Shown piece after piece: positions 16,050-26,011 of a stretch of 45,084 bases of DNA (the stretch's first letter is position 1; each line of letters starts with the position of its first letter). A model generated the notes under the pieces. That model had not been told where the DNA came from and searched no databases. It saw only the letters and a list, made by a program, of their open reading frames with translations. Origin of the DNA: Candidatus Hydrogenedentota bacterium (GTDB lineage: Bacteria; Hydrogenedentota; Hydrogenedentia; Hydrogenedentales; SLHB01); assembly GCA_016215105.1 (NCBI GenBank), contig JACRLJ010000070.1, positions 1 through 45,084 of the forward strand, written 5' to 3'. A program made the translations under genes and the position numbers.

Positions 16050-17957
16050 TCATCGCTCGGCCAATTGGGCAGATACGGTAGGGAAAAGCTCCGCGTGCGT
16101 GTGGGGAAGAAACATGGCCCCCATGTACTCTTCCATATACCCAGGGTAATTGCTGAGGTCCACATAGGTCATTCGCCGAGCCAAATCTAATTGGCGCTGG
16201 CGGTAGTCTTGCGACACCACCACCATGTACGAGCCCATCAGCGACGCATTGCCGATGAACTGAAACCGATGACGCTCGATATCGGGAATGAGACCAAGCG
16301 TGATAGCCTTTTCCAAGTCGAGGTAACGGCCAAATCCACCTGCGACGTAAATCCGAGCGAGATCCTCGATTCCAACACCCACTTGTTTGAGGAGCACAGC
16401 GCACGCGGAAAAGATCGCTGCCTTCGCGCGAATGATGTTCTCGATATCCATCTCGCTAATCGCAACAGGCTCACCTGTCGCGCTCCGGTCGGCGGGAGCG
16501 ATGATATAGCGCGCCTGTTTGCCTTTCACCTCAATGTTTGGCGAATGCCGAGTCGTATCTAGCTTCCCAGCCGGATCCAGCCAGCCCGCCGTGAATAGGT
16601 TCGCAATTACGGCGATCATGCCGGACCCGCAGATACCCCGGGGCGGCGCGTTGCCAATGGTCCAGTACTCGCAGGCGCCGGTTTCGGCGTCCACTTCGAC
16701 GCGCTCGATTGCGCCAATGGCCGCACGCATTCCACAGCCGATGCCTCCGCCCTCAAAGGCGGGGCCTGCCGAACACGCGCAACTGATCAGGAAATCGTTA
16801 TTGCCGATAACCAATTCGCCATTGGTGCCGATATCAATGAACAAGCACAATTCGTCGGTCCCCGCCGCGATATCGGTACACAATAGTCCGGCCGTAATGT
16901 CACCGCCAACGTAGCTGCCAATGCTGGGCGAGAAGCAAATCCACGAGTCCGGGTTGATGTTCAGCCCTACTTCGTCAGCGGTTACGTACGGGGTTTCAAG
17001 GACGGTCGGCGTATAGGGAGCAAGGCGTATGAAGTCCGGCTTCAGACCCAGCAATAAGTGGGTCATCGTCGTGTTTGCGGAGACAACCGCATTGGTGATC
17101 TCCTCGAGCGCAATGCCGCGATTGCGAACCAACTCCGTCAACAAGCGGTTGATCGTTTCCAACACGCGCGTACGCAATCCCTCCAGGCCGCCAGGACGCC
17201 CCGCATAGTCAATGCGGCTGATGACATCGAGCCCGCACGCGACTTGGTCGTTGTACGCGCTTTGGGTGGCGACGATCTGCGCCACCGTAAGATTGATCAA
17301 CTGCACTGCGACGGTGGTCGTGCCGACGTCCACCGCGATCGCGTAGTGTCGCGTAGTTTGATCGCCCGGTTCAATGCGAATGACGTTCAGCTTCCACTCG
17401 TCGAGAACCAGCGTTACCGTAGCCTGGCCTTCGGACGCGCGCAAGACGTCCGCTGTTTCGCGTATGATCCGTATCGGATACACTACCTCCAGCTTGCCCC
17501 ACTGTCGCTGAATGGCTCGCGTCAGACGGTCGATATCCGACATTCCATCTTCTGGCTGCGGCGAAGCCACCTGAAGCAACCACTTGACGGCGAGTGGGCC
17601 ATACTCCCATTTCGTCGGCAGTAGTTCGCGACGGACCAAGTACGTTTCGTCACCGTCACCAAACTGTCCCCCGGACCGGGCGGCAATTTCTGGGGTCTCG
17701 ACGGTGATCGGGCTATCCTGAACGCGGGTCTTGCACGCCAGCACGTATCCCTCGACCACCGCCGTGTTCGGGAGCACCCCCAGACTGTCCGACTCCACGT
17801 CGCCGTCCACGACGCGAACGATGCAACGGCCGCACGTGCCTTTGGCGCCGCAAGGCGTGTCGATCTCTACGCCCGCGCGCCGCGCCGCTTCGAGCAGTTC
17901 CGTGCCCGGCGGCGCGTCGATGACGATGGATGACGGCAGGAACGTTATTTCAGGCAT
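16050..17957 (-). CDS. RACo-like corrinoid reductive activator ([2Fe-2S] plus ASKHA ATPase)
   Basis: 635 residues. The N-terminal plant-type ferredoxin domain (about 1-95) has Cys36, 42, 45 and 75 for one [2Fe-2S] cluster. A linker domain follows, then an ASKHA-fold ATPase (DUF4445) from about 205, with VDVGTTTVAVQL, an IDIGTNGELVIG phosphate loop and VAGGFGRYLD. In acetogens RACo uses ATP binding to reduce the inactive Co(II) corrinoid of AcsCD to Co(I). The location directly downstream of acsC fits this. No strong ribosome site precedes the ATG. Homologues also serve methyltransferase corrinoid proteins, so the partner is inferred from position. Confidence 0.9.
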   Translation of the reverse strand: MPEITFLPSSIVIDAPPGTELLEAARRAGVEIDTPCGAKGTCGRCIVRVVDGDVESDSLGVLPNTAVVEGYVLACKTRVQDSPITVETPEIAARSGGQFGDGDETYLVRRELLPTKWEYGPLAVKWLLQVASPQPEDGMSDIDRLTRAIQRQWGKLEVVYPIRIIRETADVLRASEGQATVTLVLDEWKLNVIRIEPGDQTTRHYAIAVDVGTTTVAVQLINLTVAQIVATQSAYNDQVACGLDVISRIDYAGRPGGLEGLRTRVLETINRLLTELVRNRGIALEEITNAVVSANTTMTHLLLGLKPDFIRLAPYTPTVLETPYVTADEVGLNINPDSWICFSPSIGSYVGGDITAGLLCTDIAAGTDELCLFIDIGTNGELVIGNNDFLISCACSAGPAFEGGGIGCGMRAAIGAIERVEVDAETGACEYWTIGNAPPRGICGSGMIAVIANLFTAGWLDPAGKLDTTRHSPNIEVKGKQARYIIAPADRSATGEPVAISEMDIENIIRAKAAIFSACAVLLKQVGVGIEDLARIYVAGGFGRYLDLEKAITLGLIPDIERHRFQFIGNASLMGSYMVVVSQDYRQRQLDLARRMTYVDLSNYPGYMEEYMGAMFLPHTHAELFPTVSAQLAER

Positions 17958-17986
17958 TGTGATTCTTGCGGCATTGTATGGTCATA

Positions 17987-19224
17987 TCACGACGCCAGCG
18001 CCGACTTAACAAAAGTTTCCAAATCACCCGCCTCCTGCGGACCGACAATGACCTCCCATCCGGGCATCGATTCTTCAAGTTCGCCCGAGATTTGGGCCAC
18101 GTATCCTGGGATGATGATCTTGCGGCCCCTAATCTGCTCGTTGAGACCAATCTCCTTCGCAAACGAGCCAATCTTAGCGCCGCTGAATTTGCCTGCGGCC
18201 CACGCGGTGAGACCGCTCATGCCTTCACACTCCGGGATAAGCAACCACGCAGACACGGTTCGACCTGTATCGGCTTCTGAGGATCGGTATAGATGTTCTG
18301 GCGCAGCGCCAGCAGGGAGACAAACGTGGACGGATCAAAAGTTGGCAGGATCGCTACGCCGCCGTATTTCACAATCTCAATCCCGGCCTCGACCGCGTCA
18401 TCCAACGCGTTCCCGGTGTCGATGTATCTCAACATGGGATAGCCCAAGTCCTTAATTCCCGACTTCAGCGCGCCGCGGCGAATGATCGTATTGTTCTGTA
18501 CATGCTCGCACAAGGTATCGGCGCTCAATTCCAGCAGGATGTCCTTGAAGTCGATAGAACGGAGCGTCTCGACCATTTCAGCCAATTCATCGAACTCGTC
18601 CGACGCGACAGCCAGCGCCGCTTCATTGGCCTTGGCGATCTCCCCCAATTCCTTAACCGTGTCAGGTGTCGCCGAAGCGAGGAGCGGCCTTCTTCCGCGC
18701 AGGGCCTCCGCGGCGGCGCGCAAATCGCTCACCTCCGCGCTGCGTACGACCACGACTTGATCCCACAACTCGGCCACCCGCTGTATCACGGCGAGAAACC
18801 GGGCCGAAGATCCGTTCTTGCGGGCCACGCTCACCACATTCGGGCGAAGCTCCTCGCCTACGCGCTCCAATCGGTACTCGGCTATCGCCTTCACGCGCCG
18901 CTCGATTTCGTCATCGGTCAACGTGTCGTCCACGGAGATTCCTAGACCCATCGCGTTAACGAAGGTCTTCTCGTGGCGAAACATAACCGTCTCGCCGCCA
19001 ACCGTTATTCCGTTTGGCGCGCCAAGCTTGACGGTACGGATTGGCGGCTCCGCTGCTGCGCCCAACTCCGCCTTCGCCTCTTCCGAGACATACGGACAGG
19101 CGGACAATTCCGCCTTCTTCGCGGCAAGCTTCATCGCAAACGCGAGGCACGTATTCGATCCGCATTCCTTGCAGTTCGTCTTCGGCAGCAGCTTCTGTAT
19201 CTGTAGGCCGGACAATGGGGCCAT
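17987..19224 (-). pseudogene. acsC: corrinoid iron-sulfur protein large subunit AcsC, broken by internal deletion
   Basis: AcsC carries cobalamin and a [4Fe-4S] cluster and delivers the methyl group to ACS. The start (ATG 19224, GGAG upstream) gives TNCKECG-x3-CLAF and Cys42, the normal cluster motif, then the TIM barrel up to YTDPQKPIQVEP. There the frame diverges and ends at TGA 18217 (335 residues). The C-terminal continuation, VSAWLLIPECEG then GLTAWAAGKF and IPGYVAQISGELEE, runs in another frame to 17987. Compared with known AcsC, about 32 residues including the TTNFSLTYF-type segment are missing at 18257-18265, where GGTCGAACC fits both flanks in different frames. Either a true deletion or an assembly collapse. 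Confidence 0.88.
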
Positions 19225-19226
19225 GG

Positions 19227-20696
19227 TTATTTCTCCATTCGTTCCGCGCCACGCGGAAAGAGCTTTGCGACGTTCCGGCGAAGCGCGGCCAACGATTCTG
19301 GGTGATAGAGTACGACCAGATCCGCCCCCGAAAGGACCAGCGGCATCGCAGTCTGAATCTCCCAAAGCACGCTGCGTTTTGCCCGGTCACCCCACTGCGG
19401 GAACGCCGATTCCGGCGCATGACCCTCTTTTGCCTTCCACGCTTCCTGACCGACGTGGGCGATCATTGGAAAAGTCAGTGCCGCGTCTCCACCGAGTCCC
19501 GTCAGCCGTATTCGCTCCATGACCGAGTACGTGTATTCCAGGCCATACCCTAGCGCGCCCGTCATCGGGTCCATCACGATCCGATCACGTGGCAGGTCCA
19601 TGTTGGTGAGCAGGATGTTCAGTTGCTTTGCCAGATTGACGTCAATCGGACTCTGCGCGACCAGGCAATGGCCATACGCTAACGCCGCGCCGGCGATGGT
19701 CCGATAGTTGTCTCCTTCCACCCAATTCAAGAGGAGTCGCTCTCCCTTGCATCCGGCCGCAATTGCCTTCATGACCTCGTTAGTTGCGTCATAGTGACTG
19801 TGGCCCGTAATGATGAGGGGCACATCGACTGCGTTAAGGACCCCCCGCACCAGCGCCAAGGCATCCTCGGGAGACTTCCCGCCTTTCTCCGGATGCGTAC
19901 CTTCGAGACGAATTGAAATCGCATCGGCCCCATGTTGCTCGACGCACGCTTTCGCCATCTCCACGGGATTGCCGAGCAGATCGCCCCACGTTTCCCGTAG
20001 CACTGGCGAGAGTTTGGCGCTGACGGTATCGAATACTTCGAGCGCAAATGCCGGCGGATGCGGAATCGTTCCCTCAAAATGATGGAACGCGAGACAGTTC
20101 TGGCCCCCCAGCGCCAGCGTGCGGCCGCGTGTGCCACCTTCCTCGCGCGTCGCGCCCAATTTCACTTCCTGTATGCGTTCGCTCGATTCCTCTTTCGGTA
20201 TTGCGAAACTCCTGACTGCGGCAAGCTTCTGCTCAGCCGAGCGAACAATTTGCTTCTTCGTTGAAGCCGGAACAGACGCAACAGGCTTCGAAGCCACTTC
20301 TTTTGCTGGCGCCGGCGCCAACGCGGGTACGTTCGCCGGAGGCTTAGGAACTTCTGCCTTTGGAGCCGGGCTAGACGGTGTGACCACTTCAACCGCGCGA
20401 TGCGCAACCGGCGCCAAGGGCGCTTTCATTTCTGGCGCTGAGGGCACGGACGGAACGGATACTATCGGAGCTTTTGTCTGAACCGTCTGCGCGGGCGCAA
20501 CGCCATTGATCGCTCCTAATAGGGACGCAGCGACTTCTCGCGTGATATCTTGCCTCAATTCGCTCGATATCGGTCTCAACTTCTCCTGAATATCCGCTTT
20601 CAGCATTTCGCGCAGTTCGCCGGCAAGCTTGTCCTTGATTGAGTCTGCTATCTGCCGTGAAACCGAAGATACCATCTGCTGGAATAGAGCCGACAT
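19227..20696 (-). CDS. acsD: corrinoid iron-sulfur protein small subunit AcsD with N-terminal extension
   Basis: 489 residues from ATG 20696, overlapping the acsB stop (TGATG). From about 175 (IQEVKLGATREEGGTRGRTLALGG) to the end it is a normal AcsD TIM barrel (family about 320), with FHHFEG, MDPMTGALGYGLEYTYSVMERIR and PMIAHVGQEAW. Residues 1-65 form a charged amphipathic helix or coiled coil and 66-160 a Pro/Ala/Val/Lys linker, neither found in the acetogen protein. Archaeal CdhD also has an N-terminal extension, but of different sequence as I recall. With AcsC it forms the methyl carrier of ACS. It precedes acsC by two bases. Confidence 0.93.
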   Translation of the reverse strand: MSALFQQMVSSVSRQIADSIKDKLAGELREMLKADIQEKLRPISSELRQDITREVAASLLGAINGVAPAQTVQTKAPIVSVPSVPSAPEMKAPLAPVAHRAVEVVTPSSPAPKAEVPKPPANVPALAPAPAKEVASKPVASVPASTKKQIVRSAEQKLAAVRSFAIPKEESSERIQEVKLGATREEGGTRGRTLALGGQNCLAFHHFEGTIPHPPAFALEVFDTVSAKLSPVLRETWGDLLGNPVEMAKACVEQHGADAISIRLEGTHPEKGGKSPEDALALVRGVLNAVDVPLIITGHSHYDATNEVMKAIAAGCKGERLLLNWVEGDNYRTIAGAALAYGHCLVAQSPIDVNLAKQLNILLTNMDLPRDRIVMDPMTGALGYGLEYTYSVMERIRLTGLGGDAALTFPMIAHVGQEAWKAKEGHAPESAFPQWGDRAKRSVLWEIQTAMPLVLSGADLVVLYHPESLAALRRNVAKLFPRGAERMEK

Positions 20697-23218
20697 CAGC
20701 GCGACGGGATCGGCGTCAAGTTTCTGAGGCGGCGGCGTAGTAACGATGGCGTAACAGGGGCTTCTGGCGCTTTTGCCACAGGCTCGCGCTTGCTGGCCGC
20801 GTCGATGATCGGAGTCGCGGCCTCCGGCGCGGCTTTCAACGGCGCGGCGTTCTGAACTACGCTGGGCAACGGTCCCACACATCCGCGTCCATGCCGGTGC
20901 ATGGGCTGGTCTACCGGGTCGAATGACGATTCGGCTGATTTCGCGCTGGACGAACTCGCCTTTTCAACCCTTGCGATCTCCCCCTTTCCGTTCGTAGGCG
21001 CCGGCGCCGCAACCGGGACCTCCAATCCTTCCCACAAGGTATCCATCGCGGGAAGCTCCAGGGCCGGGTGTCCCACCTTCTCCATGTACGTGCGAATGTC
21101 ACCCGGCGCGGTCGCGATGCTTTCGTCCGCTATGAGGTCCCACAGTTCCGGAACGCCGTCCGCCTCAATGCGCGCATGAAAATCGTCGGATATGATTCCC
21201 TTCAATTCTTTCGGCATCCACACTACGCGCCGGACACCGCCTTCCGCGGAAAGAAACTTCGGGCTGCACAGGAAGGCTTTCCCCACGCCCATAAAGCCGG
21301 GAGTCTGCACACCTCCGCCCACCATCCCCGCCAAAGTACTGAATGTCATCCCCACCGGGGTATCGGCCATGAACTCGCGATTCACAATCATCACGCCATT
21401 GCACTCGGGTACGTAAGCGATAATCGCCTCGAAACAGCCGCACGAGGTCATTGGGTGACTCATTAGGCTGTACGCGGTAAAGATCTTCGTCTTCTTATGG
21501 GAGTTCTTGAAAACGTACTCGTTGACCCCCTCCCAGACACCTCGCACCGGATCCAGGCATCGCCCTTTCTCCACAGGCTGATTAGGTCCTGTCTCATCAA
21601 TTTCGTGCGCCGCTTTGCCGTCGAGCCAGTTGTAGGCCCCGCACAACCCCAGCCGCTCCGGCGTGATTACGCATACATGGTCAGGCGCAAAGGATTGGCA
21701 CAACAGGCAGCTGTAAAACGTGTCTACCGACTCGTCGGTCATCGCCGCCAAGCGGTGGTTCCGTTCAACGTACACCTTGCGGGCGTGCTCGAGACGCCGC
21801 TCCACCTCGTCGCGGTCAGTGATGAGCGTCACCTTCACTTTGTCCACGATCGCCGGGTAATCGTTTAGGAGTTTCGTGTGCAGAATCTCGCCGTAGTGCC
21901 GCAGCCGGAATCCTCTGGCAAAGGCGTTCTTGCTAACACGCGTCCAGATGATATCGCGCTGCCCCATGTGCCAGATCCCCTCTGCACTATTGATCAGATG
22001 GTGGATTTGGCGTTCGAGAATGGGTTCGAAGTCGCTCTGCATCTTACGGCCCGCCGCTTCCACCCAAATTGCGAGCGGCAACGCCGTGCCTTCCGGGACC
22101 TCATCAATATCTGGGCCGATGATTTCAATGGCTCCATCTTCGATTTCATCAAGACTGGCGGATTGTACAAACTCGAAGCCCGGTGTGATGTTCCCCCCGA
22201 ACTCCGCGTGAACGTCCACCTTACGGATGCGTTCGCCCTCGAACGCCGGACCGAACGCCACGGGGATCGGCACTTTGGCAATCTTTACCTTGCAGCCGCG
22301 TACTTCCAGCGCTTTGGCGACGATCTTGTCATGAGGCACATTGCTTACGACGTGCTCGTAGGTGCAGACGCCCGTCGGCAGAATCTCCGGAATATCCGTA
22401 TCGGCAATGGTCGGGAATCCGTAGTTGATCGCGCCCGCGGCAGCGGCGTATTTCTCGTCGTCCACCTCGCCCAGAGCCAGCACGAACGCGAAGATGCGAT
22501 TCTTGTTGTAGCGCAGGTTACGCTCGAAATCGCCCGGCGCCACGCCACCGAACGACAACGCCGCGCGATTGGCAAATCCGAGCGCATAGATCGCCGCCGA
22601 CACGTCCCTGCCAAACGGAACTAGCCGCGTTTCCCACCCCAGTTGCACGCCTTCGGATTCAAGCTGCTCGGCGAACGTGACACCGTCCACAGCCCCCGCC
22701 ATGAATACATACAGATTCTTTTCTTGAAGCTCGCGGGCAATCCGCACTGCCGTCTCAGAGTCCGGAGCGGCCCCGACCACCGCAGCAAACCCCGGGGCCG
22801 TTCCGTCTACGAACTCGATTCCCCGCTCGCGCATAATGACGTCGTTCGCCGCGCCAAGCCAAATCCCATCAACCGGACTCGGGCCAATTACGGTCTTGCA
22901 TGCCTCGATCACTTCAAACGCGAACAGCGTTGCTGCGCCTGCGTCCAGCGCGTTGCCCAGATAGGGTAGCCACACGTCATCGGACGGTGGCGCCGACACC
23001 AGCCCGCGGCACTCGTCAAGGATCGCCGTCATGTCGCCAAGCTTCTCGACCTTGCTGCCCGTAAATGAATAGATTACCGGAAGATAGTAGGCCGTGTCCG
23101 GAAACGCGACCGGATGATCTGCTCCTTTCTCCGCGATGGCCTGCGCCAATATCGCGTCCGCGCGCTCGACCGTGTCCCTGGCCCCAATGATTGCGCTCGA
23201 ACAAATGAGCTTAGACAT
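20696..23218 (-). CDS. acsB: acetyl-CoA synthase catalytic subunit AcsB with C-terminal tail
   Basis: 840 residues. ACS joins CO, a methyl group and CoA to acetyl-CoA at the A cluster. The cluster ligands are visible: CLLC-x8-C-x9-C for the [4Fe-4S] part and S-CGC-FEA for the distal nickel. The N-terminal CODH-binding domain is present, so this is the bacterial form and not the short archaeal CdhC. The usual end (HPALELPAM) comes near 725, then a tail of about 115 residues rich in Ala, Pro, Ser and Lys with a basic end (LLRRRLRNLTPIPSR). It starts eight bases inside acsA, with GGAGAGAG upstream, and runs into acsD. Confidence 0.95.
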   Translation of the reverse strand: MSKLICSSAIIGARDTVERADAILAQAIAEKGADHPVAFPDTAYYLPVIYSFTGSKVEKLGDMTAILDECRGLVSAPPSDDVWLPYLGNALDAGAATLFAFEVIEACKTVIGPSPVDGIWLGAANDVIMRERGIEFVDGTAPGFAAVVGAAPDSETAVRIARELQEKNLYVFMAGAVDGVTFAEQLESEGVQLGWETRLVPFGRDVSAAIYALGFANRAALSFGGVAPGDFERNLRYNKNRIFAFVLALGEVDDEKYAAAAGAINYGFPTIADTDIPEILPTGVCTYEHVVSNVPHDKIVAKALEVRGCKVKIAKVPIPVAFGPAFEGERIRKVDVHAEFGGNITPGFEFVQSASLDEIEDGAIEIIGPDIDEVPEGTALPLAIWVEAAGRKMQSDFEPILERQIHHLINSAEGIWHMGQRDIIWTRVSKNAFARGFRLRHYGEILHTKLLNDYPAIVDKVKVTLITDRDEVERRLEHARKVYVERNHRLAAMTDESVDTFYSCLLCQSFAPDHVCVITPERLGLCGAYNWLDGKAAHEIDETGPNQPVEKGRCLDPVRGVWEGVNEYVFKNSHKKTKIFTAYSLMSHPMTSCGCFEAIIAYVPECNGVMIVNREFMADTPVGMTFSTLAGMVGGGVQTPGFMGVGKAFLCSPKFLSAEGGVRRVVWMPKELKGIISDDFHARIEADGVPELWDLIADESIATAPGDIRTYMEKVGHPALELPAMDTLWEGLEVPVAAPAPTNGKGEIARVEKASSSSAKSAESSFDPVDQPMHRHGRGCVGPLPSVVQNAAPLKAAPEAATPIIDAASKREPVAKAPEAPVTPSLLRRRLRNLTPIPSR

Positions 23219-25199
23219 GCAACTCTCTCCGATCTTTCATGTCCAGCAGCTTGCGCTCGACTTGCTTGTTAATGCCCAGCGCATTCCGCTTCTTTTCGAG
23301 GTGCTCACAGATAACTTCCACGGCCCTCGCCGGATTGGAAATGTAATGGAACTTTGCGCCAACTATGGACTCGAGTTCTCCGCAAAGCAGCTTAGTGACG
23401 TTCTTCGATCCCATCGTATGGAACGGGTGGCCAAGCACCACATCGACCCCGGATGCCACAAAGTAATGCCCAATCGCGATGGCCTTCTCGCTCATCCATT
23501 CCGGCGCCGCGCCAATCACCGGCGCCTCCGACAGGTCCGCGCCAAGGCCCCCTTCCTCGACGATGTAGGTCACCGCCATGAGCAACCGCGAGTTGTCGAC
23601 GCACGACCCCATGTGCAGCACGGGCGGAATGCCTACCGCTTCGCACACTTCGCGCAGGGTTGGCCCGGCCATTTCAAGGGCCGTTTCCGGCGTAAGAAAA
23701 CCCGCCTTGCCGCAGGCCACCGCCGCGCAACCTGTCTGGAGGACTAATACGTTACGGGCGATCAATTCCTGCGTCAACGTTAGAATGTACTCGTCCATCT
23801 TCCCGCGCGCGTTCGTGCAACCGACGACTGCGCACACCCCGCGAACACGTCCGGTAATGATGGCGTCGTTCAGCGGACGGAAACTCCGGCGGAATCGGCC
23901 GCCCAGCATTTCGAAAATGGTCTCATTGCTAAACCCCGCGACCAGCGGCTTCTGTTGATTGGGTATCGCCACTTTCTTCGGATCGCGATGGGGATAGTTG
24001 GCTATGGCTTTCCGTAGAATCTCTTTTGCGCACTTGAGGCCCTGCTCGGGCTCAAAATGCACCGCCTCCGCGCCGTCATTGCGCGCCAACGGATTCGATG
24101 TCAATATCTTCGTGTGGTAGCACTTCGCTACCTCCGGTAGCGACGCCATGCAGCACTGTACGTCCGTTACCATGAGTTCCACGGCCCCGGTAACGATGGC
24201 CAATTCCTGTTGCAGGAAATTCCCGGCCACCGGCACGCCGTGACGCATTAACACTTCGTTCGCGGTGCAGCAGATTCCGGCCAGGTTCACCCCTTTGGCG
24301 CCGACGGCCGCCGCCGCAGCCCGGATCTCGGGGTCGTGCGACGCGACCACAAGCATCTCTGTCAGAGCCGGTTCGTGCCCATGCACCAACACGTTAACCA
24401 TGTCCGCTTCGAGCACGCCCAGGTTGGCGCGCGATTTCACGGGTTTTGGTGTGCCAAACAGGATGTCACTGATCGTGGTGGCTATCATCGAACCGCCCCA
24501 GCCATCCGCAATAGCGACTTTGAGCGCGCCCTTAATGAGATTGCGGTAATCGTGGTCAACGCCCATGTTTGTGCGATGCATTGCCTCGACAATGGTCCGA
24601 TCAATTCCCGATGGCGCTATCTCCGCGCGCTTCCACACTGCTTGGCGTGGCTTCGGCGCCAACTCCAGCGTCTTCAAACTGCCGTCCTGAAGCCGGAACT
24701 CCTCTGTAAAAAGTTCAGCAAGGCGTCCAGCGCATTCAAGCGTCTCCAAGTCGTGTTCCTCGATACCCCAGAGGCGCGCGGCGGCCCGAAGACGGGTCTC
24801 ATCGCTAATCCGATAGTGTCCCCCGCGGCCTTGGGCGACATCCGCAAGCAGATGCACAAGGTGTCGCGCGTGGTCAGAGTGGGCGGATGTTCCAGCGGCT
24901 ACCTGACGCAGCAGATTTCTTGCGGCGACGGTATCCACCGTCGCTCCGCATACCCCTGGCGCATATTCGGATATCTTGCAGGGCCCCATGTGACAGATGC
25001 GGCAGCAGACGCCGTCCGTGCCAAATACGCACGGCTTGCCCTGCTCATCCGCGCGCGAGAACGCATCGTTCTCGACTCCATCCGCATCGGCTTTCTCGAG
25101 CATCGCGATGCTCGCTTCGTCCACGGCGATCTCGCGGGGACTCCGTTGTCTCTCTTCAGCCATCCATCTCTCCAAGCCGGCCTCAGCCGGTTTCGCCAA
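23211..25199 (-). CDS. acsA: anaerobic nickel CO dehydrogenase catalytic subunit
   Basis: 662 residues, the usual length. CODH interconverts CO2 and CO at the NiFeS C cluster and passes CO through a tunnel to AcsB. The N-terminal Cys57, 65, 66, 69, 74 and 84 (CCRICHMGPCKI) hold the B and D clusters. Downstream, LVHGHEP, GICCTANE, VGCTNARG, TGCAAVACGKAG and MGSCVDNSR supply the His and Cys residues of the C cluster. The start is TTG 25199, just after cooC1. ATG 25163 (MAEERQRSPRE) is a possible alternative, but its GGAG is very close. The product forms an operon complex with acsB. Confidence 0.95.
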   Translation of the reverse strand: MAKPAEAGLERWMAEERQRSPREIAVDEASIAMLEKADADGVENDAFSRADEQGKPCVFGTDGVCCRICHMGPCKISEYAPGVCGATVDTVAARNLLRQVAAGTSAHSDHARHLVHLLADVAQGRGGHYRISDETRLRAAARLWGIEEHDLETLECAGRLAELFTEEFRLQDGSLKTLELAPKPRQAVWKRAEIAPSGIDRTIVEAMHRTNMGVDHDYRNLIKGALKVAIADGWGGSMIATTISDILFGTPKPVKSRANLGVLEADMVNVLVHGHEPALTEMLVVASHDPEIRAAAAAVGAKGVNLAGICCTANEVLMRHGVPVAGNFLQQELAIVTGAVELMVTDVQCCMASLPEVAKCYHTKILTSNPLARNDGAEAVHFEPEQGLKCAKEILRKAIANYPHRDPKKVAIPNQQKPLVAGFSNETIFEMLGGRFRRSFRPLNDAIITGRVRGVCAVVGCTNARGKMDEYILTLTQELIARNVLVLQTGCAAVACGKAGFLTPETALEMAGPTLREVCEAVGIPPVLHMGSCVDNSRLLMAVTYIVEEGGLGADLSEAPVIGAAPEWMSEKAIAIGHYFVASGVDVVLGHPFHTMGSKNVTKLLCGELESIVGAKFHYISNPARAVEVICEHLEKKRNALGINKQVERKLLDMKDRRELHV

Positions 25200-25200
25200 C

Positions 25201-25977
25201 TTAGACGGCGCCTACCGTAACTTTCGCCGACTCCACACATCGTTTCATGAGTTCATTCAGCGCGACATAGACCGGGTTATTCGCAGGCAATCCCAGGATC
25301 GGGTCTCCGGCCTCATCGCGTTGTCCGAGTTCCGAATTCTCCGGCAGCGCTCCCAGGACCTCAACTGGTGTGCCTGCAAACACCGCGCGGGCCCGGTCCA
25401 CGCATTCCGTGTCGCGCGCCCGGTTCAGCACGACGCCCATACGGCCCGCCGTGATCCCCATTTCGAGCGCGAGCTCGTAAAGCCGACGGGCGGTAGTCAA
25501 TCCGCGAAAAGATGGGTCTGTGACGAATACCAGCACGTCCGCCACCTGGACGGTGCGCCGGCTCAGATTCTCGAGCCCCGCCTCGTTGTCGATCACTACC
25601 GTGGGGTAGCGTTCGGCCAGGCGGCCCAGCACGCCGCGCAGCACATTGTTTGCATAGCAGTAGCACCCCGGCCCTTCGGAGCGGCCCATCGCGATCAGAT
25701 CGAACTGGTCAGACTCGATCAGCGATTCCTGAATCTTGAGATCCAGCAATTCCTGCTTGCCAATCCCCCCTTGAGCAATCTTCTTTGCGTCTTCCCGGAC
25801 GGAACCAACGGTATGATGCGCCTTAACCCCAAGCAAGGCGTCGAGACACGTGTTCGGATCGGCGTCCACCGCGAGGACGGGACCTCGTCCGTGTTCTCCG
25901 AGCCAACGCACGGCCATCGCCGCCAGCGTAGACTTGCCCACACCGCCCTTGCCCGTAATTGCCAATGTCCAACTCAT
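25201..25977 (-). CDS. cooC: CooC-type nickel-insertion ATPase (copy 1)
   Basis: 258 residues of the SIMIBI/MinD class. A deviant Walker A (GKGGVGKST, residues 9-17) opens the protein, VDADPN is the switch region, and CYC (Cys105 and Cys107) is the CxC metal site that lets CooC dimers bind nickel or zinc. Family members use ATP to help mature the CODH C cluster. The gene lies immediately before acsA (one base gap). A second paralogue opens the operon. Confidence 0.92.
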   Translation of the reverse strand: MSWTLAITGKGGVGKSTLAAMAVRWLGEHGRGPVLAVDADPNTCLDALLGVKAHHTVGSVREDAKKIAQGGIGKQELLDLKIQESLIESDQFDLIAMGRSEGPGCYCYANNVLRGVLGRLAERYPTVVIDNEAGLENLSRRTVQVADVLVFVTDPSFRGLTTARRLYELALEMGITAGRMGVVLNRARDTECVDRARAVFAGTPVEVLGALPENSELGQRDEAGDPILGLPANNPVYVALNELMKRCVESAKVTVGAV

Positions 25978-26011
25978 GGCAGGAATGTCCTATGTTGGGA
26001 GCTAAGCACGA

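Noticed and set aside
17987-18256. Separate 89-residue protein downstream of acsC
   Set aside because: It is plainly the C-terminal end of AcsC in another frame and has no ribosome site, so I merged it into the broken gene.
18217-18265. Programmed frameshift in acsC
   Set aside because: A frameshift alone would not remove about 32 conserved residues, and no slippery run is present.
20901-24549. Long plus-strand frames opposite acsB/acsA
   Set aside because: Shadow frames of high-GC genes; the minus strand carries clear motifs throughout.
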